NCBI GenBank assembly: GCA_030248225.1
Contig: JASANE010021376.1
Location: 1-64,000 of the forward strand
Length of the DNA stretch: 64,000 nt
Origin: Trileptium ribeirensis
Lineage: Eukaryota > Nematoda > Enoplea > Enoplida > Thoracostomopsidae
Direction: 5' to 3'
The translations under genes were made by a program, and so were the position numbers. Positions 47,101 through 55,439 of this stretch are shown here, piece by piece (positions within the stretch are counted from its first letter, which is position 1; each line of letters opens with the position of its first letter). The notes under the pieces are model-generated. The model saw only the letters and a program-made list of their open reading frames with translations. It was not told the DNA's origin and searched no databases.

Positions 47101-48703
47101 ATAGCGCATTTCAATAAAAAACAAGTAATTGTTATAGCAACAAATTTAGAATCCTTACGTATAAATATATTTTTGCGTAAAAATAGACGCAGTTATTTGT
47201 GCCACAGAAACTTCTGATCGGCCGGGCAAAACACATCTAGTATAGCTCATATTATGTATTAATATATTCGAATTTCAGTGTATAATATCTTCGTTAATCT
47301 AATTGGTATTAATATTCAAAGGTAGGCTAAACAGGGGAAGTTTACCGAACACAAGATGTTGTAGTAGAGTTTAGATCCAGTCAGTCTATGTATAACATTT
47401 GCTGTTGCATAGCATGGTCTACAAAAACGTCAATGTAATTGCCCAACACTAGTACAGACAGGGAATGCATTGGAGCAGTACATTATTGCTGCACAGATTA
47501 AATAACAATTAACTTGGTGTTTTGCCTAGTGCTTATGCAAAAACGATGCCACTGTTTCATATGCATCTATTCACATGTACCTTTCGAGACAGTTGTGACA
47601 ATTCTATGCCACGGAAACGAACAACTGCAGTTGTGACCCTAGTTATCTGCATTGATGGATATTCAAATCTCAGGACAAACTATTTACAGTAGTCTTTTAG
47701 GCTATAACATTGTTTTCTATTTTTATTTGCTAATAATCTGTGTAATAAAATTGCGACAACGAGGCAATATATTAATTAGCTAACAAATCTCTAACAAATG
47801 ATGGCAACAGAACCGGTTAAAAATTTTCGAAAAAATTTTTGTCGATAAATGTATAATCTTCCGTAGCATTCGAACCGTATTGATCAGCTGAGTCGATAGA
47901 AGTTATTGCTATTTATGTGAAATCCTAAACCTAAGACTAGGCTTAAGCGTATTCTTAAGTCAAAATTGTTAACCCATGAACGATTACGCTGATTTTTCCA
48001 CCATTCGACTAATCTCGGCATCAATTATAGATAAAATTATGAATTTATAGAGAAAAAATTTTTTTCGAAAACCTTGGTTACCAAACGGAACCACAGAAAT
48101 CGAAAGTTTTTTTGCACTGAATTTACAAAACCTAAAACTAAACTGCTAAACCTAAAACAACAAAACCTAAAACTAAAATTTTGACGAAATAGATATTTTC
48201 TTATGCAGCTCGCCGCGTTAAGCCGAAAGGTACCAAAATTATCGTTGCATCTCCAAAATTAACTAAGTTCAGGCCCGGAGAGGAGGGCTGATGGAAAGCA
48301 CCCAGGGTTGGACCCTATAAGTTATAGTTTCATACTGAAGGCGCACACGTCGTAACCACTTCACAGCCCGTCAGTTATAATCAGATTTAGAACCTTACCC
48401 CAACGCAGCCACCCTTCTCTTCGCTCCCCGTCGGAACCATCTACAACTCCTAACCCGACGCACTTGTACCCCTATGACATATACCAATATATGTATATAT
48501 CAAGAGTTGTATGTATGTATATTTACTGTAGGTTCAATTTGATAAACAAAGCTCAACATCGTTATAAATTCGACGGTCTTTCAAATCTGAAGTATAAAAC
48601 TGTCGAACGATCGTTAAAAACGACGTATTCCTGGATCAAAGTGGATTTATTAGAACGCGAAGAACGAAAACGCTTAGTCGAAGAAAATATATGTACTAAC
48701 TAA
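28740..48703 (+). CDS. Beta-1,4-galactosyltransferase (GT7 family), seven coding exons
   Basis: Joining 28740..29178, 33599..33676, 35065..35219, 37863..38056, 39682..39804, 44929..45033 and 48532..48703 gives 421 codons in one frame with GT-AG introns throughout, close to the usual 380-400 residues. It is a type II membrane enzyme: short cytosolic tail, signal anchor at about 16-29, a Ser/Thr/Asn-rich stem with NxS/T sites, then the catalytic domain from about 139. Family landmarks are CPETPP (139), VPFRDRD (190-196), FNRAK (230-234), the DxD motif DVD (256-258), WGWGGEDDD (318-326), a metal-site His (353) and NLKYK near the C-terminus. Cysteine pairs 139/180 and 251/270 match the two disulfides of vertebrate B4GALT1. 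Expected role: transfer of Gal or GalNAc from a UDP-sugar to terminal GlcNAc in the Golgi. Two active-site positions are unusual (see findings). It resembles nematode BRE-4. Confidence 0.92.
31583..32108. mobile_element. Non-autonomous TIR element (family A), copy 2
   Basis: Left terminus at 31585-31620 (AGTAAACTTAAAACACGC through CAATCCTATTTTGC). Inverse right terminus at 32064-32107 (TACAAAATAGGATGGTCAAC through GGTTTACTCGC). The similarity extends a few bases outward on both sides (TGTGATG-like), so the exact ends are uncertain. The interior is non-coding with about five TTCGNGAAC-type motifs, like copy 1. It lies in intron 1. Confidence 0.75.
32181..32288 (+). repeat. 54-bp tandem duplication
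   Basis: Two adjacent copies beginning CATAGTAAGGTAAATCC and CATAGTATGGTAAATCC, each ending AATTTTTAATGAAA, almost identical. Non-coding, within intron 1. Confidence 0.9.
33599..33676 (+). CDS. Galactosyltransferase exon 2
   Basis: A 78-base exon (GEINTTMNMTPWKLLDKELS, then YLGPG) linking the stem-proximal CPETPPDL to GYWKPENC. Acceptor TTTCAG, donor G|GTTTGA. Phases (1 in, 1 out) match the neighbouring exons exactly, and the peptide restores the spacing of the two conserved cysteines (41 residues) seen in the family. Confidence 0.85.
33677..35064 (+). other. Intron 2 of the galactosyltransferase gene
   Basis: 1.4 kb, ending ATTTTAG. 34310-34410 is a C-rich stretch (CCCCCACTCCCCCTCCACCC). 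Nothing else is recognised. Confidence 0.75.
35065..35219 (+). CDS. Galactosyltransferase exon 3
   Basis: Encodes YWKPENC, the IAIIVPFRDRDSHLNIFLRN strand-helix of the nucleotide-sugar-binding fold, and HPFLQKQQLDYSIFVVEQ. All are diagnostic of GT7 beta-1,4-galactosyltransferases. Donor CAA|GTATGT, phase 0. Confidence 0.92.
35350..35658. mobile_element. Non-autonomous TIR element (family A), copy 3
   Basis: Short copy of about 308 bp. The left arm 35351-35386 (GTAAACTTAAGATGCGCC, ACCATCCTCTTTTG) faces the right arm 35618-35657 (CAAAAAATGATGGTAAACGG, CGCCTCTTATGTTTAC). The arms match with a handful of mismatches and match copies 1 and 2. It starts only about 130 bp after exon 3. No clear target-site duplication. 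Confidence 0.75.
36050..36480 (+). repeat. Degenerate ~75-bp minisatellite
   Basis: Five diverged units, each with a GGGCTGCGATGT-like start, a GTCACGTCCT-like block, TACAACCT or TACAGCTT, then TTATCGGGTAA. Unit starts lie near 36053, 36201, 36278, 36350 and 36427. The units differ by many substitutions, so the array is old. Confidence 0.7.
37317..37533. mobile_element. MITE family D with 8-bp TSD, copy 1
   Basis: 217 bp, flanked by perfect 8-bp direct repeats TCCTATTT (37309-37316 and 37534-37541). Termini are GGTCCGTGCAACCTTTAGGG and, inverted, TTACACTGGTC. The interior (GACGTTATAACGTTAGAAAA, CTTAGCTTAGGCTAAGACTA) matches copy 2 at 45985-46199. An 8-bp duplication fits hAT-type (or Merlin/P-type) transposition. 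Non-coding, in intron 3. Confidence 0.9.
37863..38056 (+). CDS. Galactosyltransferase exon 4 (DxD motif)
   Basis: Encodes IANQTFNRAKLMNIGYVEA, then CAIFSDVDFIPVNDKNLYRC with the metal/UDP-binding DVD, then RHMAVSVDRWNY. The two cysteines 19 residues apart match a conserved disulfide. Donor TACAC|GTGTCG, which is weak after the first four bases. Reading past it gives a stop within about 30 codons and no family similarity. Confidence 0.92.
38057..39681 (+). other. Intron 4 of the galactosyltransferase gene
   Basis: 1.6 kb. Two acceptors, TTTTAG at 39660 and TTTAAG at 39681, both keep the frame. No other features are recognised. Confidence 0.7.
39682..39804 (+). CDS. Galactosyltransferase exon 5 (WGWGGEDDD)
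   Basis: Encodes LAYDSFFGGISALTNTQFQK then MNGFSNDYWGWGGEDDDAYN, the acceptor-binding and catalytic core. I chose the acceptor at 39681 because NYTLAYDSFFGG then matches the family's usual spacing (NYRLPYxxIFGG in BRE-4). The stronger-looking TTTTAG acceptor at 39660 would add seven residues (TNLQYLR) in frame. Donor ACAG|GTGTGA. Confidence 0.9.
40408..41690 (+). repeat. 12-unit ~107-bp tandem array with abutting AG|GT splice motifs
   Basis: Units start AATTATTACAACCTTCAATA, contain ATTTTTAGGTAAAGTAAC, and end ATAAAATCTTCACTGTAAAT. Twelve copies begin near 40411, 40517, 40618, 40725, 40830, 40937, 41044, 41150, 41262, 41367, 41474 and 41581. Ten keep TTTTAGGTAAA; the third and ninth read TTTTTGG instead. 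Units four-five and six-seven are almost identical as a pair, and eight resembles eleven, so the array grew by segmental duplication of dimers. Confidence 0.95.
42511..42654. repeat. Palindromic 30-bp satellite, block 1
   Basis: Five units at an exact 30-bp period (starts 42511, 42541, 42571, 42601, 42631). Each is a 24-bp near-palindrome built on TACATACGACATGTCGTATG plus a 6-bp spacer. Further units are at 43250-43273 (a perfect 24-bp palindrome) and 43866-43951. Confidence 0.93.
42721..43136. repeat. ~27-bp minisatellite
   Basis: About fifteen diverged units of the form CACCAATATCAAACTGGAGG, with spacing near 27 bp varying by one to a few bases. The apparent open frames on both strands (repeated ISNWRG or DIGAP peptides) come from the repeat period and do not look like a real protein. 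Confidence 0.93.
43250..43273. repeat. Perfect 24-bp palindrome (satellite block 2)
   Basis: The left half TTACATACGACA is followed directly by its exact complement TGTCGTATGTAA. It is the unit adjacent to the insertion point of the MITE at 43274. Confidence 0.95.
43274..43856. mobile_element. PIF/Harbinger-like MITE (family C), copy 2
   Basis: Termini TGCATCATTTACAATAAGAT and the inverse ATCTTATCGTAAATGATGCA, about 27 bp and nearly perfect. Flanked by TAA at 43271-43273 and 43857-43859. It has inserted into the palindromic satellite. The interior matches copy 1 (26340-26712), but an extra ~195 bp lies at about 43483-43676, between a duplicated AGCCAGAGTCC / AGCCGGAATCTCC. Confidence 0.88.
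43866..43951. repeat. Palindromic 30-bp satellite, block 3
   Basis: Three degraded units (CTACATACGACATGTCGTGT, CTACATACAGCATGCCGTAT, CTACATGTCGTGTGTAA) continue the satellite interrupted by the MITE. Confidence 0.85.
44929..45033 (+). CDS. Galactosyltransferase exon 6 (metal-site His)
   Basis: Encodes VKAAGYSIFRYPPNIARYVS then IKHIREKMNSDNPC, which aligns with the family's AGxxIxRYPxxIxRYxMLKHxxEK block. His353 corresponds to the Mn-binding His347 of bovine B4GALT1. The nearby metal-ligand Met is Ser here. Acceptor TATTTTAG, donor CAG|GTATGC. Confidence 0.9.
45177..45270 (+). other. G-run / C-run block with G-quadruplex potential
   Basis: Runs of five to seven G (CAGGGGGGTAG, ACGGGGGGGTCG, GGTGGGGGTAA, CTGGGGGGAGG) occur within about 90 bases, with a self-complementary GGGGGTAACCCCC between them. 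The overlapping open frames are compositional. Confidence 0.6.
45778..45852 (+). repeat. tRNA-like remnant (possible SINE head)
   Basis: Has a B-box-like GGTTCAATTC at about 45830 and a degraded A-box-like region (ATGATCTAGAGCCGC) about 45 bases upstream. It does not fold into a proper cloverleaf, so it is a relic rather than a functional tRNA. Confidence 0.35.
45985..46199. mobile_element. MITE family D with 8-bp TSD, copy 2
   Basis: 215 bp, flanked by perfect 8-bp direct repeats CATTTTTG (45977-45984 and 46200-46207). Termini are GGCCCATGTCACCTTTAGGG and its approximate inverse (CCCCTAGTTTACATGGGCC). The interior matches copy 1 at 37317-37533 over almost the whole length. Non-coding, in intron 6. 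Confidence 0.93.
48532..48703 (+). CDS. Galactosyltransferase exon 7 (C-terminus)
   Basis: Encodes FNLINKAQHRYKFDGLSNLK then YKTVERSLKTTYSWIKVDLL and a charged tail ending at TAA. DGLSNLKYK and YSWIKVDL match the family C-terminus (DGLNxLxYxVxxxxxxxLYTxIxVDL). Acceptor TACTGTAG. I see no canonical AATAAA in the next few hundred bases. Confidence 0.92.
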
Positions 48704-49329
48704 AATATCAACCAATCAAACACAATACTGATTTTAGCGGGTGCCGGTTCGCAATTTTTAGTTTATTCATGATGTAGCCTATTCAGCCACTCGACGTGGC
48801 GTGGCGTTAACAGAAAGAAACAACAATTTTAATTCAATATTTCAAAATTTGATCAAAATCTAAGCTTAAATCAGGCTTTGAACTCAAATATTGAGCAAAA
48901 ATTGCTTATAATCTGGCAAAGCTTAATAAGCGACTTAAAAGCGACACAAGGTCAACGTACCTATTTATTTTTTAGATTATCACTAATACTTTGTCACAAA
49001 ACAACCGGTTTATGGTCTCGTTCTTAAAAGTAATACCCCATTTTCGAAAGACAAACTACCAGTCGGGTCACTTGCGATACAAAGGCTTTGACGACGTCAT
49101 TGAAAAGTATTATGATAACTCTATTAGTGTTCTATGAACTAAAGACAAACCTAGTATCTTGATATAGACGCTTGGTTGCTTATATATTCAATTCTCCGAC
49201 ACCAGGAAACAGTCCCAGTAGTGTGTTCGTCGACGAACATGGTCATTCGCTTTTTGCATTTTACGACACAGCGTTAAAATCGAATGAAGCTGGTTCAGTG
49301 TTGTACACACCCTTATCTACCAATTTCTT
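48704..49329. other. 3' flank of the galactosyltransferase gene
   Basis: AT-rich. It presumably contains the 3' UTR, whose end I cannot place. No other features seen. Confidence 0.45.
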
Positions 49330-50551
49330 GAAGAGTAACAGATACCCCTAGCTAACTACCCTTGCAAAATCCTATATAAAAGGATGGAGGAGTTTAAGAC
49401 TCCCTTTTGCCGCCAGTGATCCCAACATTGTGTTGGGCACATAGGTTTCAAACGTATGGGACATTATAACGTGAAAACGCATAAACAAAATTTGTTTGTC
49501 GCTCTAAAGACACAAAGTGTGACGTTAGCATCCCGACAAACTGTATTCTTTCCAGCCAAAACGACCGTACGGAAATAGGATTACACAGGAATTGACCTAA
49601 AAGTCTCATATTTGAGCGACCCGTGACGGCTGAACGAATAACATTGAATCTTTTGCACGGAGCTTAAATAGCCACGTAACAGAGAAAATGCGATGGACCT
49701 GGCTAATAGGCTTGAAACAGAGGTATCAAATACTTTCACTTTCAGTACCATCCGGCTGTTTTAAAATTCTACCGCCCATGCGTTACAGACGTGTGCAAAA
49801 CTAAAATGTATTTGATTTTGATTTGCAGGTGTCCAGAATTGCAAAAGCTGTTGTAATATCTACTAAAAATACCAATTGGTTAGGCCTGGACAACTAAGTC
49901 TAGTCGTTTAGCTGTCACTCTTTTTTTATTCAAACAGGATTTTAACAAGAGAAGTGCGCTGATAGTTGCCATCAGCCCGGGTCAATTTTAAGGGTTTTAA
50001 TGGCTCAAACTACCCTTATTTAGTGAGACTACGGTAGCCGTCGTATTACATACCTAATTTTTATTTACGTTAGCGACAATTTAATGATCTCTTCGTGAAA
50101 CAAAAGCTTTATTTACATAGTGTGCGTTTCAGAGAATACGACCTATTGTTGGGAACGGGGCACAATTTTGGCTCGCACGCCATAGTGATGCTAATATATG
50201 ACTATATAATTATATCTAAATATAAGTAGGCCATACTAATAATTAGATATAGTTACATAGTTAGTTATATTTATATAAATGTTGGTATATTTAGATATAT
50301 ACTAATCACAAATATGTTTATAATTTATATATAAATTTATAATTAAAAACACATATGTATAAGTTACAAATAAATATAAATATATATGACTGGTAGTGCT
50401 GCAGCGGCATATGTAAAGGTGGGAAGAGGGGGAGGCTCGTAACGACGCGTGCACCGTGTTGAAGGACGAGAGAAGAGCGAAATACATGTTTATTTCCGCC
50501 AGGGGCGGTGAAGCTGTTCCCCGTCTACCAAATCTCATACCTTACCGTGCA
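49330..50551 (+). repeat. Dispersed repeat family B, copy 2
   Basis: Collinear with 24485-26052, same orientation. Landmarks: GGGACATTATAACGTGAAAA near 49458, GGAATTGACCTAAAAGTC near 49588, CTTTCACTTTCAGTACCATC near 49734, and the terminal block GCGAAATACATGTTTATTTC through CCTTACCGTGCAGAAGTTT ending about 50551. Similarity stops abruptly after GCAGAAGTTT in both copies. Confidence 0.8.
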
Positions 50552-52330
50552 GAAGTTTACGGCTACGCCCCTTTGAGTGATGAGGGCAGACTTGGCAACT
50601 ATGCGCGAGCATCCTTACAGAAAATATCTGAAACGCCAAATCCCGTTCCTACAATTCCTTATAAATGTCTTAAGCTGATATTCACAGTTTGAGTATTTAA
50701 TAAGGTTGTCATAGGTTGCGATTTCCTATGATTAGTGCTGTGCCTGTGTGTTTTCCCGCAGGTGCGCAAATTTTATCGCACAGTTGAGTAAATGTAGCTT
50801 AGAAGCTGAATATACATCTCCTTATAATCACGAATCGAAGAGCGGTCAACAACACAGTGTATAAATGCACCTAAACACCAAACACAAAGATTGTGTTTTC
50901 AGGTTCCATGAAGATCTTCTACCTTTTACTGTGATTTTGTATAGAAACGCTATAAATAAAATGCGGTATATACAGTCAGGCATTTATGTTATTGTGGAAT
51001 CCAAGGCTTAAAAAGGAACAAGAGAGTATCTTCAACATATGCGTCCGCCTTTATGTCATCACGTCCATTAATTTAGTATGCTGTCAAAAAATTTTATTTA
51101 TATAAATCGTGAGCGTTCAATGTCTGAGAATAGGTATCATCGCTTCCGAAGACATTTTATACGAATGTTTTCAAAACACTAGAACATTAATGGCCAAGTA
51201 ACCCAGTTGTTTAAATCAGCTTCAAACGAGGAATAAAAATCACACATTTTCTCCATCTTTCGCAGTCATGTTACACCACCGAGCATAGGGAATTTGTAAA
51301 CGTTTAATCATATCGAACTGTATAAAAGTATTTGACGATTTTAGCGAAATCGGAAAGTGATAATTTTTCGTTTCGCCTTAGATGTCGGGTGTATTCCAGA
51401 CGTCTGTCGGGTGCCAAGAAGCGGACTCCGGCGGTAGGGTTCAAAAGGTTCCGATATAATATATATATCCGAAGCGCAGTAAAACGCAGATTACGGTAAA
51501 ATGTACAACCTGACAAAGCATGAACATAATGCCCCGGGAGAATGTACGGCGAAATGAAGCTTAACTGCTGAGACAAATAGCGTGTGATATTCCTATTTCC
51601 TGACGTATAACAGAAGCATCAAATATTCCACGCTCCAAACAGATCATATCTATCAATTCTAGTATTTTAATGAATATCTGTGTAAATTGAAAACAGCAAT
51701 CTTGGTCGTCGAAAAGCTATGTTGCCGCACTGAAGGTTTGGTATAAGCTTTTTTAAAGATTCGTCACAGAACTTTACAACTTCAGCGCAATCATTGACAG
51801 AAAATTCACTATAATATCAAAACAATATACTTTTTATATATTGATTTCTTCGCTTTATAAGAGCTCTTTTTCAGAACTTCCATAATGGTAACGTTGCAGT
51901 TCAGTTTATGCACATTTTGTCTGTAAATGCCACTTTCAATCGCTATTCGACAATGAACTGGGACAGAAAATTAGCATGAATATATCTATTAAAAATTATG
52001 TAACGGAATCAAGGACGCGTCCAGGCTGAACTCCTCACCGCGAAATTGACCAAGTCACCGTCTCCTGCTAAGTTTGGCTAACTAACAAAGGCTAACCTCC
52101 CGCTGCTAGCGACAAAGCTCGCTCGCCCCTCCATCTGAGACCCTGTGTGTTTTTATATATTTGAAGAGGAACATTTGAAAAAAATATGTTTGAACAAAAT
52201 GTGTAGGGGAGAAATACAAAGCCCACAATAACGACTTCTCACGCGCCAAAAATTTAATCATACTTCCCCCGTCAGCAAATCTTGTGACCGTGGCTTTATA
52301 GTTATCAGCATATATATACTAGTGAAGCTC
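50552..52330. other. Non-coding DNA, no gene seen
   Basis: Short unrelated open frames only. 52010-52145 is somewhat GC-richer but unrecognised. Confidence 0.5.
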
Positions 52331-52369
52331 ACTTGCGAGCCAGAATTCGAGCGGTGAGAACAATCCCCC

Positions 52370-52700
52370 GAAGCAGAAGTGTAAAAAATATTTGCCACAC
52401 AATATTTTTGACACTCGCAATGAGCTTCTCGGCCCAGAAAACCCCATATCCAACATTAAAACCAACAATAAACACACATTCATGTACTTTTCCCCACTAC
52501 TTGTCACTAAAAATTTCGAAAACGTCATTTTTTATGCCAAGTCTGAACCAGAAATGTAAAAAATATTTGCCCAACAATATTTTTAGCACTTGCAATGAGT
52601 TTATCTGCCCAGAAAACCCCATATAAGACACTAAAAGCAACAAACACACATTTAGGTGCATTTCCAACACTTTTCACAAAATATGAAATTTGGCGCCAAC
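52370..52700 (+). repeat. ~178-bp diverged tandem duplication
   Basis: Segments starting GTGTAAAAAATATTTGCCAC (52379) and ATGTAAAAAATATTTGCCCA (52555) share CAATATTTTT, GCAATGAG, GCCCAGAAAACCCCATAT and ACAAACACACATT in the same order. The two-copy block is followed by unique-looking sequence that runs into an ACACACAGACAC microsatellite at 53009-53040. The whole 52370-53070 stretch may be one repeat element. Confidence 0.75.
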
Positions 52701-53004
52701 TATAAGCTGATAGACTCCAGATTGGGAAGTAGTTTGAAAACTTGTTATATATCATTGGAAAACCCTGGTAAAGCTACATGGAATAGGCCTATTAGTTTGC
52801 GGATACCTCGTGTGTTGATTGACAAAAGTCGCAAAAACTGGATGGGGTGCCCGAAAATGGGCCAAAATGATGTCATTTTGCTCCATAACTTTTCTCACGG
52901 CAAAAACATTCAAAAATCGGGCTCCGTCAGTACACCTAAATCGACCATTGCGGTTCGAATGAGCTATCGTGCATCAACAACGCCCAACCGTTATCGAGAT
53001 CCAG

Positions 53005-53042
53005 GTGCAACACACAGACACACACAGACACACACTGACAAG
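53005..53042 (+). repeat. ACACACAG microsatellite
   Basis: Alternating ACACACAGACAC units, possibly the 3' end of the repeat that begins near 52370. Confidence 0.85.
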
Positions 53043-53342
53043 ACCTCCTCAACCCCCCTCCAGAGCCAAAATTGAAAACTCTCGTTCCACTCGATTGCAA
53101 TAATATAATATATAACGAATCTAAAGTTGGAATCTTCTATCGTTAAGTCTTCTATAGTTAAAATTAAATGTTTTTAAAGCAACATAATTTTGTGTTCTGA
53201 TATAAATAGATACGACGTTATTTATTGTATATTTTGATGTAGGGAGAATGGGCCATGTTAGCAACCCTAAATATCATCTATTTTTAAAGCCCGTTAATAA
53301 AATTGACGAAATCCCAAAAAAATTGAAATATGTGAAAAGCAA

Positions 53343-53412
53343 GCTGCGCGGCGATGATCGAACCGGCGAATAGTAGAATATAACGTGAGCGTCTTTATCA
53401 ATCGACAACTGC
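53343..53412 (-). repeat. tRNA-like remnant
   Basis: On the minus strand, a B-box-like GCCGGTTCGATCATCG follows an A-box-like GTCGATTGATAAAGACGC by the expected distance. The T-arm pairs poorly and no full cloverleaf forms. Probably a tRNA pseudogene or SINE head. Confidence 0.35.
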
Positions 53413-53969
53413 TGCAGTTGTTAGGCAGTTTTTTTTTAAATACTTTATGTAGGTGGTTCAATGTTAATTCGATGTGTCCATCAGCGAGATAAATGTTGCC
53501 GTTTACATTAAAATTATACATACTTAGCTTCGGCGCGACGCTAACCTTGCAGGACTCCACTCCCCCGCTGTCCTTGACTGTATATGATTAAAATAATTAG
53601 CAAATTCCTTTTCAGCTGCTGTATTTCGGTATGTATATATAATATGAGTTTCATCCAAATTGTGGATAAAATGCAGACTCCGTACTTTCACCCAGGAAGA
53701 CGCACGTCAGGCAAATCAAATTTATTTCTGTATAACGGATTTTTATGCAATACAGTGACTGATTTTGCTTCTAACTAAGCTTTTTGTAGTGTTAATCGAA
53801 TTTTCATGGTAACATATTTTATACCTAGTTGAGGACACGTGGCTAAACTCCACGGAAGCGAATGTGGGACAACTGTGCGGAAAATCTGTAGAGAAAAGAG
53901 CAAAATCATCAAACTCCAAGAACTTGCGAGAATAATTTTAATCCTTCTTTTCTGGACCCCAGAGTTACA

Positions 53970-54380
53970 TATATATTGAAGTACCGTTCCGAGGGTGCTG
54001 TTTCCCCTGCATCTCCTTGCCGGAATTTCGGATTAACTACTCCGATTGCCTCAGCAGTCAAATTATCTATTATGATACAAATTTCATTATTTCCGATTTC
54101 AGAACCTTGAGGCTGGTATTGAAGTGCCATTAAGTGGGCAAATTGCTTTAGCCATAGCTATTTACTGGAATCTCAGAGACAAAAGTTCGCCACTCCAGTC
54201 GACTCAGTGGGTAAAACGAGATAAAATATATGAGATAATATTCATTATTTCGATTTTTGTCCCCCTCAGGTTCATACTCTAGTGCTTTTCCAAGGCTACT
54301 CTCTCAACCCATAGCTGCTCACCGGAATTTCGGACGAAAATTAACCACGTCAAACCGATTGAGTGTGTTAAATTATGCGT
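53970..54380. repeat. Diverged direct repeat
   Basis: CCGGAATTTCGGATTAACTA near 54016 and CCGGAATTTCGGACGAAAAT near 54321 sit in similar flanks (both later reach CCGATTG and AAATTAT). An old duplication of roughly 100 bp, about 305 bp apart. The 73-codon minus-strand frame at 53909-54130 is unrecognised. Confidence 0.5.
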
Positions 54381-54438
54381 CGTTCACAGAATAATGCATA
54401 CAGCGACTGGAAAATTTGTGTTACAAATGATGCGTATT

Positions 54439-54917
54439 CCGTACCTTGTTACAAACAATCGATCGTCTATATATCAGGTTAAAGACAACAAGGCGTCTAT
54501 AAATTTGGTTACAGACGATTCGTAGTCCGTAACAAATATTACAAACGACAAACTGTTTGTAATATTTGCTATGGACGATCGATTGTTTATAACGAAAAGT
54601 TATTTTCGTCTAGACGAATATTCGACGTGTATTCGTTAGATCAGTCGTCCATAAAATATTTTACAAACGACAAACTACCGTACCTTGTTACAAACAATCG
54701 ATCGTCTATATATCAGGTTAAAGACAACAAGGCGTCTATAAATTTGGTTACAGACGATTCGTAGTCCGTAACAAATATTACAAACGACAAACTGTTTGTA
54801 ATATTTGCTATGGACGATCGATTGTTTATAACGAAAAGTTATTTTCGTCTAGACGAATATTCGACGTGTATTTGTTAGATCAGTCGTCCATAATATATTT
54901 TACAAACGACAAACTAC
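54439..54917 (+). repeat. Near-identical 239-bp tandem duplication
   Basis: Copies begin CCGTACCTTGTTACAAACAA at 54439 and 54678 and differ at only a couple of bases (for example GTATTCGTTAG against GTATTTGTTAG). Each unit carries an inverted pair (ACAATCGATCGTC and GACGATCGATTGT) and the palindrome TCGTCTAGACGA. Confidence 0.95.
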
Positions 54918-54919
54918 CG

Positions 54920-55283
54920 TATCGATTAAATAAAGCAAAAATATGTTAGCACTAATTTAAAAAACATCGCTTTCACTTTGCAGTATCGAGACAATGTTCC
55001 CAAAATATCTAAACAATATCGAAAAATTTTGGACCAAACTTGAAGGTTTAGAATATTTTTTTTGCAAATTTTACAAATTTATCTCTAGGTTTTTCCATCA
55101 CACTGGTATTGAACTGACAGTATTTCGTGGTTCATTGAATTATACTAAGCGTTTTTCTAGGTGGGCGAATTTCCAACTACCGTAGAAATTGTTGGACTTT
55201 AATCATAATTGAAAAAAGGAAGCAAAAGGAAAACATCAAGGATAACCAGAAACAGAATCCTGAGGATTCACTATGTTCACAAT
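54920..55283. other. Non-coding stretch, no gene seen
   Basis: AT-rich. The 63-codon frame at 54994-55185 (aromatic- and lysine-rich) is unrecognised. Confidence 0.45.
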
Positions 55284-55434
55284 AATCACGCAGTGGTATT
55301 GGTAGCTCAAAATATTTCACGGTATCACGTAGTCGCATTGGAAGCTCCAAATGTTTCAGAGTTATCACGCAGTGGCGTTAGTAGCTCGAAATGTTTTACA
55401 GTTATCTCGCTGTGTCATTACAGTTTTACAGTTA
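55284..55434 (+). repeat. 40-bp tandem repeat
   Basis: Units start ATCACGCAGTGG at 55284, 55324, 55364 and (truncated) 55404, an exact 40-bp period, each with GTAGCTCNAAATGTTT. Confidence 0.9.
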
Positions 55435-55439
55435 TATCT

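Larger units (their letters stand above)
45034..48531 (+). other. Intron 6 of the galactosyltransferase gene
   Basis: 3.5 kb, ending TACTGTAG. It contains a G/C-run block (45177-45265), a tRNA-like remnant (45778-45852) and MITE family D copy 2. The rest is AT-rich, with a few AAACCTAAAACT repeats near 48130-48175. Confidence 0.8.

Noticed and set aside
52656..53075. 139-codon open frame ending in THRHTQTHTDK
   Set aside because: The end is a microsatellite, the start overlaps a tandem duplication and no family resemblance is seen. Kept only as part of a repeat.
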